DNA from: Octadecabacter sp. SW4
GTDB taxonomy: Bacteria; Pseudomonadota; Alphaproteobacteria; Rhodobacterales; Rhodobacteraceae
Direction: 5' to 3'
DNA length: 64,000 nucleotides
Assembly (NCBI RefSeq): GCF_008065155.1
Contig: NZ_CP042819.1
Span: 1,240,001-1,304,000 of the forward strand
Below, one piece after another: positions 43,951-53,131 of this stretch. Below the pieces are notes generated by a model. The model was given only the letters and a program-made list of their open reading frames with translations. It had not been told where the DNA came from and searched no databases. Within the stretch, counting starts at the first letter, position 1, and every line of letters begins with the position of its first letter. The position numbers and the translations under genes are program-made.

Positions 43951-45197
43951 GCACACAGGTCCTTTTGGTCGATGATGATCGCGAGGTGCGCGAGGCGTTG
44001 GCGCAGGCCCTTGAACTGGCTGAGCTTTCGCCGGTTCTTGCGGGCTCCTTCATCGCCGCCAAGGACCATATCACCGCCGATTTCGACGGCGTGATCGTGA
44101 CGGATATTCGCATGCCAGGGCGTGATGGCTTCCATTTACTGACCCATGCGCGCAGCGTCGATCCCGATCTGCCGGTGATCTTGCTGACGGGCGAAGCAGA
44201 CGTGCCGATGGCCGTGCGCGCCATGTCCGAGGGCGCGTTCGGGTTTCTGGAAAAACCCTGCGGGCCGCAGGATCTGTTGGGCCTTGTGGGCAAGGCGCTG
44301 CACGGGCGTGGCCTTGTGTTGGAAAACCGCCGCCTGAAATTGCAGGTCGCGCAGGGCGATGCGGCGGCGCGGATGTTGCGCGGCACCTCGGCGCAGTCGC
44401 AACAGTTGCGCGAACGGGTGCGCGCCGCCGCACGCGCCGCCGCCGAAGTCGTAGTGACCGGCGAACCCGGATCAGGCATCGCCAAGGTCGCCGAAGTGAT
44501 CCACCTGCTGTCCTCTGCCGGCAACCGTCCTTTTGTGAAATGTGCGGCGGCGACGCTCACGGTCGATACCCTTGGGGCTGCGTTTCACGATGCGGCCTCG
44601 GGCACCCTTTATCTTGACGAGATCACGGGCCTTGCCCCGGCGGCGCAGTTCGCACTGATGGACAGGCTTGAAGGGGGTGCTTCGGCGCGGGTGATTTCAG
44701 GAACGACCCAGGATATTGCCGCCAGCGTCGAAACTGGTCGCCTGAACGCCGATCTGTTCTACCGGCTTGATCTGATGCGCGTCCATATCGCCCCCCTGCG
44801 CGAACGGGCCGAAGACATTCCAGTGCTGTTTCGCCATTACGTCAGTGTCGCCTGCGAGCAGGCCAACCTGCCGGAACCCATGATTTCACCCGATGTGCTG
44901 GGCCGGTTGATGGCGCAGGATTGGCCGGGCAATGCGCGTTCCCTGATGAACGCGGCGATGCGGTTTGCGATGGGGATCAACGAAGCACCCAGCGCCGAAA
45001 GCGATGAAACCCTTGGGCTGGCCGAACAGATGGCGCAGGTCGAGAGATCGCTGATTATCGCAGCCTTGCGCAGAAACGACGGGCAAGTGACGCAAACGGC
45101 ACAGACCCTCAAGCTGCCGCGCAAGACCTTTTACGACAAGCTGGCGCGCCACGGGCTGCGCGCCGAGAGCTTTCGCAAAAGGGGCGATGCGTCATGA
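43947..45197 (+). CDS. dctD: DctD-like response regulator with degenerate AAA+ domain
   Basis: A 416-residue regulator. The receiver domain (1-120) has the phosphoacceptor D53 in 'IVTDIRMPGRDG'. The central domain aligns with sigma-54 activators but the Walker A reads 'GEPGSGIAKVAE' (usual GExGtGKE, lysine displaced), and the loop that should carry GAFTGA is missing: 'FVKCAAATLTVDTLG' runs directly to 'GTLYLDEITGL'. The R-finger region 'RLDLMRVHIAPLRERAEDIP' is kept. The C-terminal HTH is 'VTQTAQTLKLPRKTFYDKL'. So it should bind DNA but probably cannot drive sigma-54 polymerase; it may act on sigma-70, as known for Rhodobacter NtrC. Overlaps dctB and the next gene by ATGA. Confidence 0.87.
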   Translation: MSTQVLLVDDDREVREALAQALELAELSPVLAGSFIAAKDHITADFDGVIVTDIRMPGRDGFHLLTHARSVDPDLPVILLTGEADVPMAVRAMSEGAFGFLEKPCGPQDLLGLVGKALHGRGLVLENRRLKLQVAQGDAAARMLRGTSAQSQQLRERVRAAARAAAEVVVTGEPGSGIAKVAEVIHLLSSAGNRPFVKCAAATLTVDTLGAAFHDAASGTLYLDEITGLAPAAQFALMDRLEGGASARVISGTTQDIAASVETGRLNADLFYRLDLMRVHIAPLRERAEDIPVLFRHYVSVACEQANLPEPMISPDVLGRLMAQDWPGNARSLMNAAMRFAMGINEAPSAESDETLGLAEQMAQVERSLIIAALRRNDGQVTQTAQTLKLPRKTFYDKLARHGLRAESFRKRGDAS

Positions 45198-46677
45198 CGA
45201 CACCTCAGCGCCGTGGCCGTGCCGCCCGCCAGTCTGCGCCCGCCGCGCGTCATGTGAACTATCGGCAGTTACGCAACCCTTTCACGCCACAGCGCTGCGC
45301 GTGTTGCAAGAGTTGGGGATCAAGATATTACTGCCCGAAGCGCGCAAATTGCTGGGGGCCGCAGGGGCGCTGGTTGACGATGATATGGTGCGGATCGGTG
45401 CGGATATGGTCGCCGCCGCCCTCGCCACGGCACCGGCCAGCATCCCGATGCGCGCGGCCAACCCCGCCCGCAACCAGATTTATGAAAATGGCGCGCTGAT
45501 CTTTTCCGCTGCCGGTGGCTGCCCCAATGTATCAGACGCGACCCGTGGTCGCCGCCCCGGCGATCTGGTCAGCTTTGTCGATGCGATCAAGCTCGTCCAA
45601 AGTTTCGATGTGATTCACAAGATGCCCATCGCCCCCGAGGCACAAGACATCCCCGTCAACCTGCGCCACCTTGAAACCACGCTGGCGCAGCTGTCCTATG
45701 CCGACAAATTGCTGACGGTGTTCGCGCGTGGCACCGGGCAGGCGGAACAGGCCTTCGAGATGATCCAGATCGGGTTGAACCTCTCGGCGGATGACTTTGC
45801 CGGTGCCACATGGGTCAGCGCCGTGATCAACTCCAACAGCCCGCGAATGCTGGACGTCCCGATGGCGCAGGGCATCATTGATTTCGCGCGTGCGGGGCAG
45901 ATGACAATCATCACGCCTTTCTGTCTGGCCGGTGCGATGGCCCCCGTGACGGTTGCGGGCGCGCTGGTGTTGCAACACGCCGAGGCTTTGGCGGGGATCG
46001 TGCTGGCGCAGGTGGCCAAAGCAGGCGCACCGGTCAGCTATGGCGGGTTCAGCTCGAACGTCGATATGAAATCGGGCGCACCGGCCTTTGGCACCCCCGA
46101 ACACATCAAGATGCAGCTTGGGGCGGGGCAGTTGGCGCGCCATATCGGCTTGCCGTGGCGATCCGCCGCCGGGTCCGCCGGCAATACGGCCGATCCACAA
46201 TCGGTGCACGAAAACATCATGGGCCTTTGGGGCGCACTAAGCGCGGGCGCGACACTGACGCTGCATGCCGCCGGTTGGCTGGAAGGCGGGCTGACCTTTG
46301 GGTTTGAAAAATTCATCTGCGATATCGAAGCCGTGCAGACATTGGCCGAGCTTTGCGCGCCCGTGGATGCAAGCGCGGCTGGCATGGCCTTCGAGGCGAT
46401 CAAGGGAGTCGATCCCGGTGGGCATTTCTTTGCCAGCCCGCATACGATGGAACGGTTCGACACGGCATTCTATGCGCCGATCAATGCGGATCTGTCGACG
46501 TTTGGCACCTGGACAGCCAATGGCGCGCAAAAGGCCGAGGATCGCGCCGCCGAGATCGTGCGCCAGACCCTCGCAGATTACAGCCAACCCGCAGGTTGCG
46601 CCCAAGCAGCCGAGCGCGTGGCGCGCTACGTTGCCGACAAACGCGCAGCCGGCGGGGCCGCGCCCCTGATGGGCTAG
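45194..46677 (+). pseudogene. Trimethylamine methyltransferase (MttB) family protein, damaged near the N-terminus
   Basis: The gene starts at ATG 45194, overlapping the dctD-like stop, and reads 'MTTPQRRGRAARQSAPAARH' then 'VNYRQLRNPFTP'. The next part of the family, about a dozen residues before 'HATALRVLQELGIKILL', is absent, and the second part is in another frame from about 45283. The 1484-bp total is not a multiple of three. The rest to 46677 is a good TIM-barrel MttB protein ('MLDVPMAQGIIDFARAGQ', 'TPFCLAGAMAPVTVAG', 'GSAGNTADPQS'), without a pyrrolysine TAG. MttB homologues demethylate quaternary/tertiary amines. A frameshifting deletion of roughly 30-40 bp would explain it; it could end between CACGCC-like microhomologies. 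Confidence 0.8.
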
Positions 46678-46829
46678 GCGACAAAATCAAGCCGCCCAAA
46701 GGGCGCTGTGGCGATGGCCACGGGTCAATCCTGACAATTGGTCATAATTTTACCTTGAAGTGTGCGCATTTTGTGACCGGTGCCGCGGATAAGCAGGGCG
46801 CGACTGACTTTACCACAGGGAACCGCGTC

Positions 46830-49028
46830 GTGATTCAAGGCAATTCGAACGATAACTCGCTTTTTGGAACCGCCGGAAGCGACGAGATTTCCGGCCTGGC
46901 AGGGAATGACACGATTTTTGGCGGCGAAAGCGACGACACGCTGTTTGGCGGCGATGGTGATGATACGTTTTTCGGCGCACTGACTTACCAAAGCACCATT
47001 GATGGCGGGAACGGTGTTGATACGCTTGACCTCTCGGACAGCGCGGTGGATTTTTCGGCGTCCGGCACCTTTGTTATCGACATCGATCAGGGCGTGTCGA
47101 TCAGCAATGGCGCATCCTTCAGCGATGGTAGCTATAGCAACCTCGAAAACATTATCAGTTTTGACTACGTGGCCATCGAGATGATTGGCAACGCGGCCAA
47201 TAACACCCTGGTCGCGTCCCTTTACGACGACACGATCCGTGGCGAAGACGGTAATGATGTGCTTTCGGGCCGCGACGGCGACGATATGCTGTTTGGCGAT
47301 GCGGGCAATGACACGCTGACCGGCGGCAATGGCATCGACTCGCTTTACGGCGGTGCTGGCAAGGACTCGCTTGTGGTGCTGGGCGGCACCGGGTCTGACG
47401 ACCTTTATGGCGGCAACGGCAACGACACCGGTGATTTCACTGCCATCACCGGTGCTGATATGGTGTTCAATTCCGCAAGCCAGACCTATGCGTTTTCCGC
47501 AGGTGGCACGACATACGCCATGAACTCGATCGAAAAGATACTGGCCGGGTCCGGCAATGATCTGATTGCCGGGGCCAATGCCTATACGCTGACCATAGAT
47601 GGTGGCGCGGGTGTCGATACGCTCGATCTGTCCTCAAGTTATATTAATGTGTCGACACTGGGTGACTATGTGATCGACATCGACGAGGGTTTTTCGACGA
47701 ATGGCGGATCGGTGTTTGATTTTGGCGGTTTCAGTAACCTTGAAAACGTCACAAGCTTTGAAAAAGTCGCAATTGTGCTAATTGGTAACGGCGCCGACAA
47801 CACCCTTGCCGGGTCGATCTATGGTGATATCATCCGCGCCGAGAGCGGCAGCGATACCCTTGTCGCAGGCGCGGGCGACGATATCCTTGATGGTGGGGCC
47901 GGGGCCGATTCCTATGATGGTGGCACGGGCACGGACACCATTGATTGGTCGGCCGAGACCGCAGCAGTCATGGCGGATTTCACTTTGGGAACGGCCTGGA
48001 TCGGCGCGATCAGCGAAACCTTCACCGGCGTAGAGCAAGCCCTCTTTGGCAGCGGCAACGACATCGTGACGGTCGATACCTTTAATAACGGTGCAGCGGT
48101 CGATTACGTCTGGAACGGCGGTGACGGGATCGATCAGTTGATTCTGAAATCGGACGGTATCGCCGACGAGGTTGATCTGAATATCAACGCCATCGGGTTT
48201 GAAAACGTGGCCGGATCAAACGACGACAACACGATCCAGGGAACCATCGCGAACAATAACCTGCAGGGGCGCGGGGGTGATGATATACTCACAGGCGGTG
48301 GTGGGTCCGACATTCTGTCGGGGGGCAATGGCGCCGACACCGTCTATGGCGGCGATGACGGCGATACCAATCGTGGCGAGGCCGACATCGACAATCTGTT
48401 TGGCAATGGCGGCGACGATGACATTTCGGCAGGGACGGGCGAAGACCTGGTCTTTGGTGGCGCTGGCGCGGACACCATTCGCGGGCAGGGTCAGAATGAC
48501 ATTTTGAACGGCGATGCGGGCAACGACACCATTTACGGCGGATCGGGTGCCGATGAAATCAATGGTGGCGACGACGATGATTCACTTTTTGGTCAAGGCA
48601 ACAATGACACTCTGAACGGTGGCAATGGCAATGACACGCTTGGCGGTGCCGCCGGCTCGGACGAGCTGTATGGCGGTGCCGGTGATGATGTTCTGACAGG
48701 CGGAATCGGGCTTGATACCCTGGACGGCGGCGCGGGCAACGACCTGATGAACGGCGGGCTACATGCCGACAGCTTTGTCTTTGGGGCGGGCTATGATCAG
48801 GACCGTGTCAACGGATTTGAGCAAGGGATCGACACGCTGCTGCTTGACGCATCCCTTTGGAGCGGGACGAGCGGTATCACTGATACCCAAGACGTGCTGA
48901 ACGCCTTTGGCGCGCTGAACGGTACGGGGACAATTTATACCCTGACGTTTGGCAGCGATGTGATTGAACTGCAAAACGCTGGCGGCATCAATGCGGCAAC
49001 GCTTGCCGCGGATTTGACGATCCTCTGA
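46830..49028 (+). CDS. RTX calcium-binding repeat protein with internal duplication
   Basis: A protein of about 732 residues, almost wholly made of RTX nonapeptide blocks (GGxGxDxLxG: 'GGDGDDTFFG', 'GGNGIDSLYG', 'GGSGADEING'), folding into Ca2+-binding beta-rolls. Between blocks there are two similar non-RTX modules at about residues 55-125 and 250-325 ('TIDGGNGVDTLDLS...YSNLENIISF' and 'TIDGGAGVDTLDLS...FSNLENVTSF'). No N-terminal signal; type I secretion from the C-terminus is likely, though no ABC exporter is nearby. The start is uncertain: GTG 46830 has AGGGA 8 bp before it. It is inserted between the MttB gene and dctP. Confidence 0.78.
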   Translation: MIQGNSNDNSLFGTAGSDEISGLAGNDTIFGGESDDTLFGGDGDDTFFGALTYQSTIDGGNGVDTLDLSDSAVDFSASGTFVIDIDQGVSISNGASFSDGSYSNLENIISFDYVAIEMIGNAANNTLVASLYDDTIRGEDGNDVLSGRDGDDMLFGDAGNDTLTGGNGIDSLYGGAGKDSLVVLGGTGSDDLYGGNGNDTGDFTAITGADMVFNSASQTYAFSAGGTTYAMNSIEKILAGSGNDLIAGANAYTLTIDGGAGVDTLDLSSSYINVSTLGDYVIDIDEGFSTNGGSVFDFGGFSNLENVTSFEKVAIVLIGNGADNTLAGSIYGDIIRAESGSDTLVAGAGDDILDGGAGADSYDGGTGTDTIDWSAETAAVMADFTLGTAWIGAISETFTGVEQALFGSGNDIVTVDTFNNGAAVDYVWNGGDGIDQLILKSDGIADEVDLNINAIGFENVAGSNDDNTIQGTIANNNLQGRGGDDILTGGGGSDILSGGNGADTVYGGDDGDTNRGEADIDNLFGNGGDDDISAGTGEDLVFGGAGADTIRGQGQNDILNGDAGNDTIYGGSGADEINGGDDDDSLFGQGNNDTLNGGNGNDTLGGAAGSDELYGGAGDDVLTGGIGLDTLDGGAGNDLMNGGLHADSFVFGAGYDQDRVNGFEQGIDTLLLDASLWSGTSGITDTQDVLNAFGALNGTGTIYTLTFGSDVIELQNAGGINAATLAADLTIL

Positions 49029-49053
49029 CGACGGGGGTCTGCAAGTGCCACAG

Positions 49054-49085
49054 CGCTAACTGTGCGGATTTTCGCACAGTTAGCG
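49054..49085. terminator. Perfect 13-bp hairpin after the RTX gene
   Basis: CGCTAACTGTGCG / CGCACAGTTAGCG with a GATTTT loop, 26 bp after the RTX stop. No T run follows, so it may be a stem that blocks or stabilises the 3' end. A weaker hairpin CGCCGC/GCGGCG occurs at 49121-49140. Confidence 0.55.
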
Positions 49086-49294
49086 ATCACAGATGTGTGA
49101 GAATCCGCCAGTTGCTGCACCGCCGCATTATTGGGCGGCGTCTGCGTTTGCCGTAACCATCTGGCGTAGAAACGAAAATTCAGTAAGGCGCGCTATGCGC
49201 TGATCCTGCTTGCCGAAATGTCGGGCAGGGCGCAAATTTTCATTCATCCCCGTCCCGGGGTGAATTGACTCACTGATTCCAAGGGAGGAAACCT

Positions 49295-50305
49295 ATGTCA
49301 TTCTTCAAAGCTGCCGCATCCGTTGCCGCACTCAGCCTTGCCGCCGGATCTGCTATGGCCGACCCAACCGGCTGCGACGAGGGCGAAATCGTCGTCAAGT
49401 TCAGCCACGTCACCAACACCGACCGCCACCCCAAAGGCATCGCCGCGACCCTTCTGCAAGAGCGCGTGAACGCCGAGATGGAAGGCATCATGTGCATGGA
49501 AGTGTTCCCCAACTCGACGCTTTACAACGATGATCAGGTTCTCGAGGCGATGCTGCAGGGCGACGTTCAGATGGCCGCGCCGTCGCTGTCGAAATTCGAA
49601 GCCTTCACCAAGCAGTTCCGCATTTTCGATCTGCCCTTCATGTTCACCAACATCGAAGCCGTTGATGCATTCCAGACATCCGAGGCAGGCGAGGCCATGA
49701 AAGATTCCATGACCCGCCGCGGGTTGCAGGGTCTGGAATTCTGGCACAACGGCATGAAGCAGTTTTCGGCCAACGTGCCGCTGATCATGCCAACCGACGC
49801 CGCGGGCCTCAAGTTCCGCGTGCAGCCGTCCGACGTGCTGGTGGCCCAGATGGAAGCGCTGGGTGCATCGCCACAGCCGATGGCGTTCTCTGAAGTTTAC
49901 GGCGCCTTGCAGACAGGCGTTGTGGACGGGCAGGAAAATACATGGTCCAACGTCTATGGCCAGAAGTTCTTTGAAGTGCAGGACGGCACCACCGAAACCA
50001 ACCACGGTGTGCTTGACTACCTTGTCGTCACCTCGGTCGATTTCCTCGACAGTCTTGATCCTGCCGTGCGGGATCAGCTTTTGACGATCCTGAGCGAAGT
50101 CACCGTCGAGCGGAACGCCGCCGTGGGTCAGGTTGATGCCGATGCCCGCCAGGCGATCATCGACGCCGGTGGCGTTGTGCGCGAACTGACGGCCGAACAG
50201 CGTGCTGCATGGGTCGAAGCCATGAAGCCCGTCTGGGAGCAGTTCACCGACGATGTCGGTCAGGAAAACATCGACGCAGCCCAGGCGATCAACGCCGCGC
50301 TGTAA
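49295..50305 (+). CDS. dctP: TRAP transporter substrate-binding protein DctP
   Basis: A 336-residue periplasmic binding protein. Signal peptide is about 1-22 ('LAAGSAMA'), then 'VVKFSHVTNTDRHPKG' typical of TRAP proteins. The carboxylate-binding arginine is in 'LKFRVQPSDVL', and 'GVVDGQENTWSNVYGQKF' is the family signature. C4-dicarboxylate or other 2-oxo/hydroxy acids are the usual ligands; context with DctB supports dicarboxylates. AGGGAGGA precedes the ATG. First gene of dctPQM. Confidence 0.92.
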   Translation: MSFFKAAASVAALSLAAGSAMADPTGCDEGEIVVKFSHVTNTDRHPKGIAATLLQERVNAEMEGIMCMEVFPNSTLYNDDQVLEAMLQGDVQMAAPSLSKFEAFTKQFRIFDLPFMFTNIEAVDAFQTSEAGEAMKDSMTRRGLQGLEFWHNGMKQFSANVPLIMPTDAAGLKFRVQPSDVLVAQMEALGASPQPMAFSEVYGALQTGVVDGQENTWSNVYGQKFFEVQDGTTETNHGVLDYLVVTSVDFLDSLDPAVRDQLLTILSEVTVERNAAVGQVDADARQAIIDAGGVVRELTAEQRAAWVEAMKPVWEQFTDDVGQENIDAAQAINAAL

Positions 50306-50328
50306 GTGATTTGACCTAAAGCAAGAAC

Positions 50329-50359
50329 TGGGCATCCCGATGGAGGATCGGGGTGCCCA
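50329..50359 (+). promoter_or_regulatory. Intercistronic hairpin between dctP and dctQ
   Basis: TGGGCATCCCGAT / ATCGGGGTGCCCA with a GGAGG loop: 13 pairs including one G.T. Such stems after binding-protein genes commonly protect the 5' mRNA and give more DctP than membrane subunits; that effect is inferred. Confidence 0.6.
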
Positions 50360-50385
50360 AATCACAACCTTGGGAGGGGCAGGGG

Positions 50386-51126
50386 ATGAGCACGTCACAC
50401 AGCGACACCCGCGGGCCATTTGGCCGCTTTATCAATTCACTCGAAGAAACATTCATCGCGATCCTGTTGGGTCTGATGACGGTGATTACCTTCGTGAACG
50501 TGGTGCTGCGCTATGGCAGCGATTCATCCTTTATTCTTTGGATCGAACGGATCACCGGAGGCGATCTGCCCTCGACCCTGCTGTGGGGTCTGGAAACGGT
50601 GCTGATCCTTTTTGCATGGCTGGTGCTGTTTGGCCTGTCCTACGGGTTCAAGGTGCGCGCCCATCTGGGTGTGGATGCGGTGATCAACATCGTTTCGGCC
50701 CCGGTGCGCCGCACGATGGTGATCCTGTCCGCACTGGCCTGCATCGCCTATGGCGGTCTGGTCATGAAGGGCGCCTGGGATTACTGGGCACCATTCGCGG
50801 GCTATCCGCAGACCACGGGCCGTGTGATCCCGACCGGATTTGACGCAGACACCCGCGATCAGGGGTGGTACGAAACTGAACAGGTGCCAATCCCGTTCGG
50901 ACGAACCTTCCTCGAAGAGCGCTTCAACATGGGCGAGGAATACGAAAAACTGCCGCGTTTCATCCCCTATTTCATTCTTCCCTTTGGCGTGGCGCTGATG
51001 CTGTTCCGCATCCTGCAAGCCAGCGTCGCGGTCCTGCGTGGACGCGCCGACAGCCTGATTGCCAGCCACGAGGCCGAAGACGCCATCGAAGATGCCGCCG
51101 CCGTTGTGGCCAAGGGAGGAAACTAG
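50386..51126 (+). CDS. dctQ: TRAP transporter small permease DctQ
   Basis: A 246-residue membrane protein with about four helices: 'TFIAILLGLMTVITFVNVVLRY', 'LLWGLETVLILFAWLVLFGLSYG', 'TMVILSALACIAYGGLVM' and 'FIPYFILPFGVALMLFRIL'. The loop between helices 3 and 4 is longer than usual (about 50 residues, containing 'GRVIPTGFDADTRD'). It follows a GGGAGG ribosome site and ends 3 bp before dctM. Confidence 0.9.
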   Translation: MSTSHSDTRGPFGRFINSLEETFIAILLGLMTVITFVNVVLRYGSDSSFILWIERITGGDLPSTLLWGLETVLILFAWLVLFGLSYGFKVRAHLGVDAVINIVSAPVRRTMVILSALACIAYGGLVMKGAWDYWAPFAGYPQTTGRVIPTGFDADTRDQGWYETEQVPIPFGRTFLEERFNMGEEYEKLPRFIPYFILPFGVALMLFRILQASVAVLRGRADSLIASHEAEDAIEDAAAVVAKGGN

Positions 51127-51129
51127 ATC

Positions 51130-53022
51130 ATGGAAGTCCTTTTCCTGTTCAGCATGATCATCGGTCTGCTGCTGATCGGTGTGCCGATTGCGGTGTCGCT
51201 TGGTCTGTCGTCAATTATCTTCCTACTGATGTATTCCGATACCTCGCTCGCCTCGGTGGCGCAGTCGCTTTATCAGTCGATGGCGGGGCATTACACGCTG
51301 CTGGCCATTCCGTTCTTTGTGCTGGCTTCGTCGTTCATGTCCACGGGCGGGGTGGCGAAACGGATCATCCGCTTTGCCATCGCTTGCGTCGGGCATTTGC
51401 AGGGTGGTTTGGCCATCGCCGGTGTCCTGGCCTGCATGATGTTTGCGGCGCTGTCGGGATCGTCGCCCGCCACGGTGGTCGCGATCGGGTCGATCGTGAT
51501 CGCGGCCATGACCCAAGTGGGCTACACCAAGGAATTCGCGGCGGGCGTGATCTGTAACGCAGGCACGCTGGGTATTCTGATCCCGCCCTCCATCGTGATG
51601 GTGGTCTATGCCTCGGCCACGGATGTGTCGGTGGGGCGGATGTTCCTTGCGGGTGTTTTTCCGGGCCTTTTGGCCGGTCTGATGCTGATGGTGACGATCT
51701 ATGTCTTTGCCCGTATCCGCAACATGCCCAAGGGCGAATGGCTGGGCTGGGGTGAAATGTCGAGTGCCTTGATTGATGCCTTCTGGGGGCTGATGCTGAT
51801 CGCGATCATCATGGTCGGGATCTATGGCATTCCCGGTGTCACGGGCGCGATCTTTACGCCGACCGAAGCGGCGGCTGTTGCCTCGATCTATGCCTTCTTT
51901 GTGGCGATCTTTGTCTATCGCGACATTGGTCCGCTGAAATCGCGGCCCTGGCTGAATGACGCCGAACGCCCGATGCTGAGCCTTGGGTTCCGCGTCATCA
52001 TCTTTGCGCTGATCGGCTTTAGCCTGCATGTCATGGCATCCAGTTCGGCCGAGGGCGCGCCCTATCCGCGCAGCATCGGTATGCCGGTGGCGCTGGGCTG
52101 GGTCGTTCTGTGCGCGCTTGCGGGCTGGGCGATGTTCCAGTTCCAGGAGGCCCGCGGCAAGATCGGCCTGGTGCTGATCGCGGTGCTGGGCGTGCTGCCC
52201 GCCGTGATCGCCATTTTCATGATCGCGCCAAACGTCTATGGCGGGGTCTATGCCAGCGCGATGGAGGCCACGGGGATCGCGGTTTTCGCCGGGTTCATGG
52301 GCGCGCTGATCGCCCTGATCGTCGCCGCGCTGGTGGGGCTGTTCGTGGCACTGCCTGCGGTGATCTTTGTTTTCTCGCTCAACGTGTCCTCGGTGCAGGC
52401 GCGCGGGGCAGGGACAACCTATCGCGCATCCCTTGGCGGTGCGGCGGTGTCGTTCGGCAAGGGGGTCGGCAATGCGGTGATCTGGTTCGTGCCGTCGCTG
52501 GTGCATCGCGATACCCGCGATACGCTGTTTGACGCAGGCAAGCTGACGATCACGCTGATGTTCATCATTGCCAACGCGCTGATCCTCAAGCATGTGCTGA
52601 CCGAAGAACAGATCCCGCAGCAGATCGCGGGTGCGATGCTGGAAGCCGGATTTGGCAAGATCATGTTTCTTGTGATCGTCAACGTGATCCTGCTGATCGG
52701 TGGTCAGTTCATGGAGCCATCGGGCCTGATCGTGATCGTTGCGCCACTCGTGTTCCCGATCGCGATTGAACTGGGCGTGGACCCGATCCACCTGGGCATC
52801 ATCATGGTCGTGAACATGGAGATCGGCATGATTACCCCGCCGGTCGGTTTGAACCTCTTTGTGACCTCGGGCGTGGCGGGCATGCCGATGATGGCCGTCG
52901 TGCGCGCGGCGCTGCCATTCCTGCTGGTGCTGTTCGTGTTCCTGATCATGATCACCTATATCCCGATCATATCGACCTACCTGCCCACGACATTCATGGG
53001 ACCGGAGATCATCACGAACTAA
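51130..53022 (+). CDS. dctM: TRAP transporter large permease DctM, long form
   Basis: A 630-residue large permease, clearly longer than the usual 425-450. The N-terminal half has 'MFAALSGSSPATVVAIGSI' and 'GTLGILIPPSIVMVVYASAT', both core DctM motifs. A middle region (about 270-470) adds extra helices and charged loops, and the C-terminal core resumes with 'LEAGFGKIMFLVIVNVILL', 'HLGIIMVVNMEIGMITPPVGLNLFV'. Together with DctPQ it imports organic acids with sodium or proton. A terminator follows at 53059. Confidence 0.9.
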   Translation: MEVLFLFSMIIGLLLIGVPIAVSLGLSSIIFLLMYSDTSLASVAQSLYQSMAGHYTLLAIPFFVLASSFMSTGGVAKRIIRFAIACVGHLQGGLAIAGVLACMMFAALSGSSPATVVAIGSIVIAAMTQVGYTKEFAAGVICNAGTLGILIPPSIVMVVYASATDVSVGRMFLAGVFPGLLAGLMLMVTIYVFARIRNMPKGEWLGWGEMSSALIDAFWGLMLIAIIMVGIYGIPGVTGAIFTPTEAAAVASIYAFFVAIFVYRDIGPLKSRPWLNDAERPMLSLGFRVIIFALIGFSLHVMASSSAEGAPYPRSIGMPVALGWVVLCALAGWAMFQFQEARGKIGLVLIAVLGVLPAVIAIFMIAPNVYGGVYASAMEATGIAVFAGFMGALIALIVAALVGLFVALPAVIFVFSLNVSSVQARGAGTTYRASLGGAAVSFGKGVGNAVIWFVPSLVHRDTRDTLFDAGKLTITLMFIIANALILKHVLTEEQIPQQIAGAMLEAGFGKIMFLVIVNVILLIGGQFMEPSGLIVIVAPLVFPIAIELGVDPIHLGIIMVVNMEIGMITPPVGLNLFVTSGVAGMPMMAVVRAALPFLLVLFVFLIMITYIPIISTYLPTTFMGPEIITN

Positions 53023-53058
53023 ACGGTGCGCTACCGCGCATTGTTATTAGGAATGTGG

Positions 53059-53093
53059 AAAGGCGACGCTTGGAAACGGGCGTCGCCTTTTGC
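53059..53093 (+). terminator. Terminator after dctPQM
   Basis: A perfect 11-bp stem AAAGGCGACGC / GCGTCGCCTTT with a 10-nt loop, followed by T, 36 bp after the dctM stop and before the convergent tpiA. Confidence 0.85.
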
Positions 53094-53108
53094 TGTGGTC
53101 GCTGGATC

Positions 53109-53131
53109 GAGTTGTATTTGCCAAGATGAAG
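53109..53131. repeat. Short intergenic motif, copy 2 (GAGTTGTATTTGCCAAGATGAAG)
   Basis: It shares GAGT-T..TTT-CCAAGATGAAG with 13630-13651. Like that copy it lies directly beyond the stop of a minus-strand gene in a convergent gap. Confidence 0.45.
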
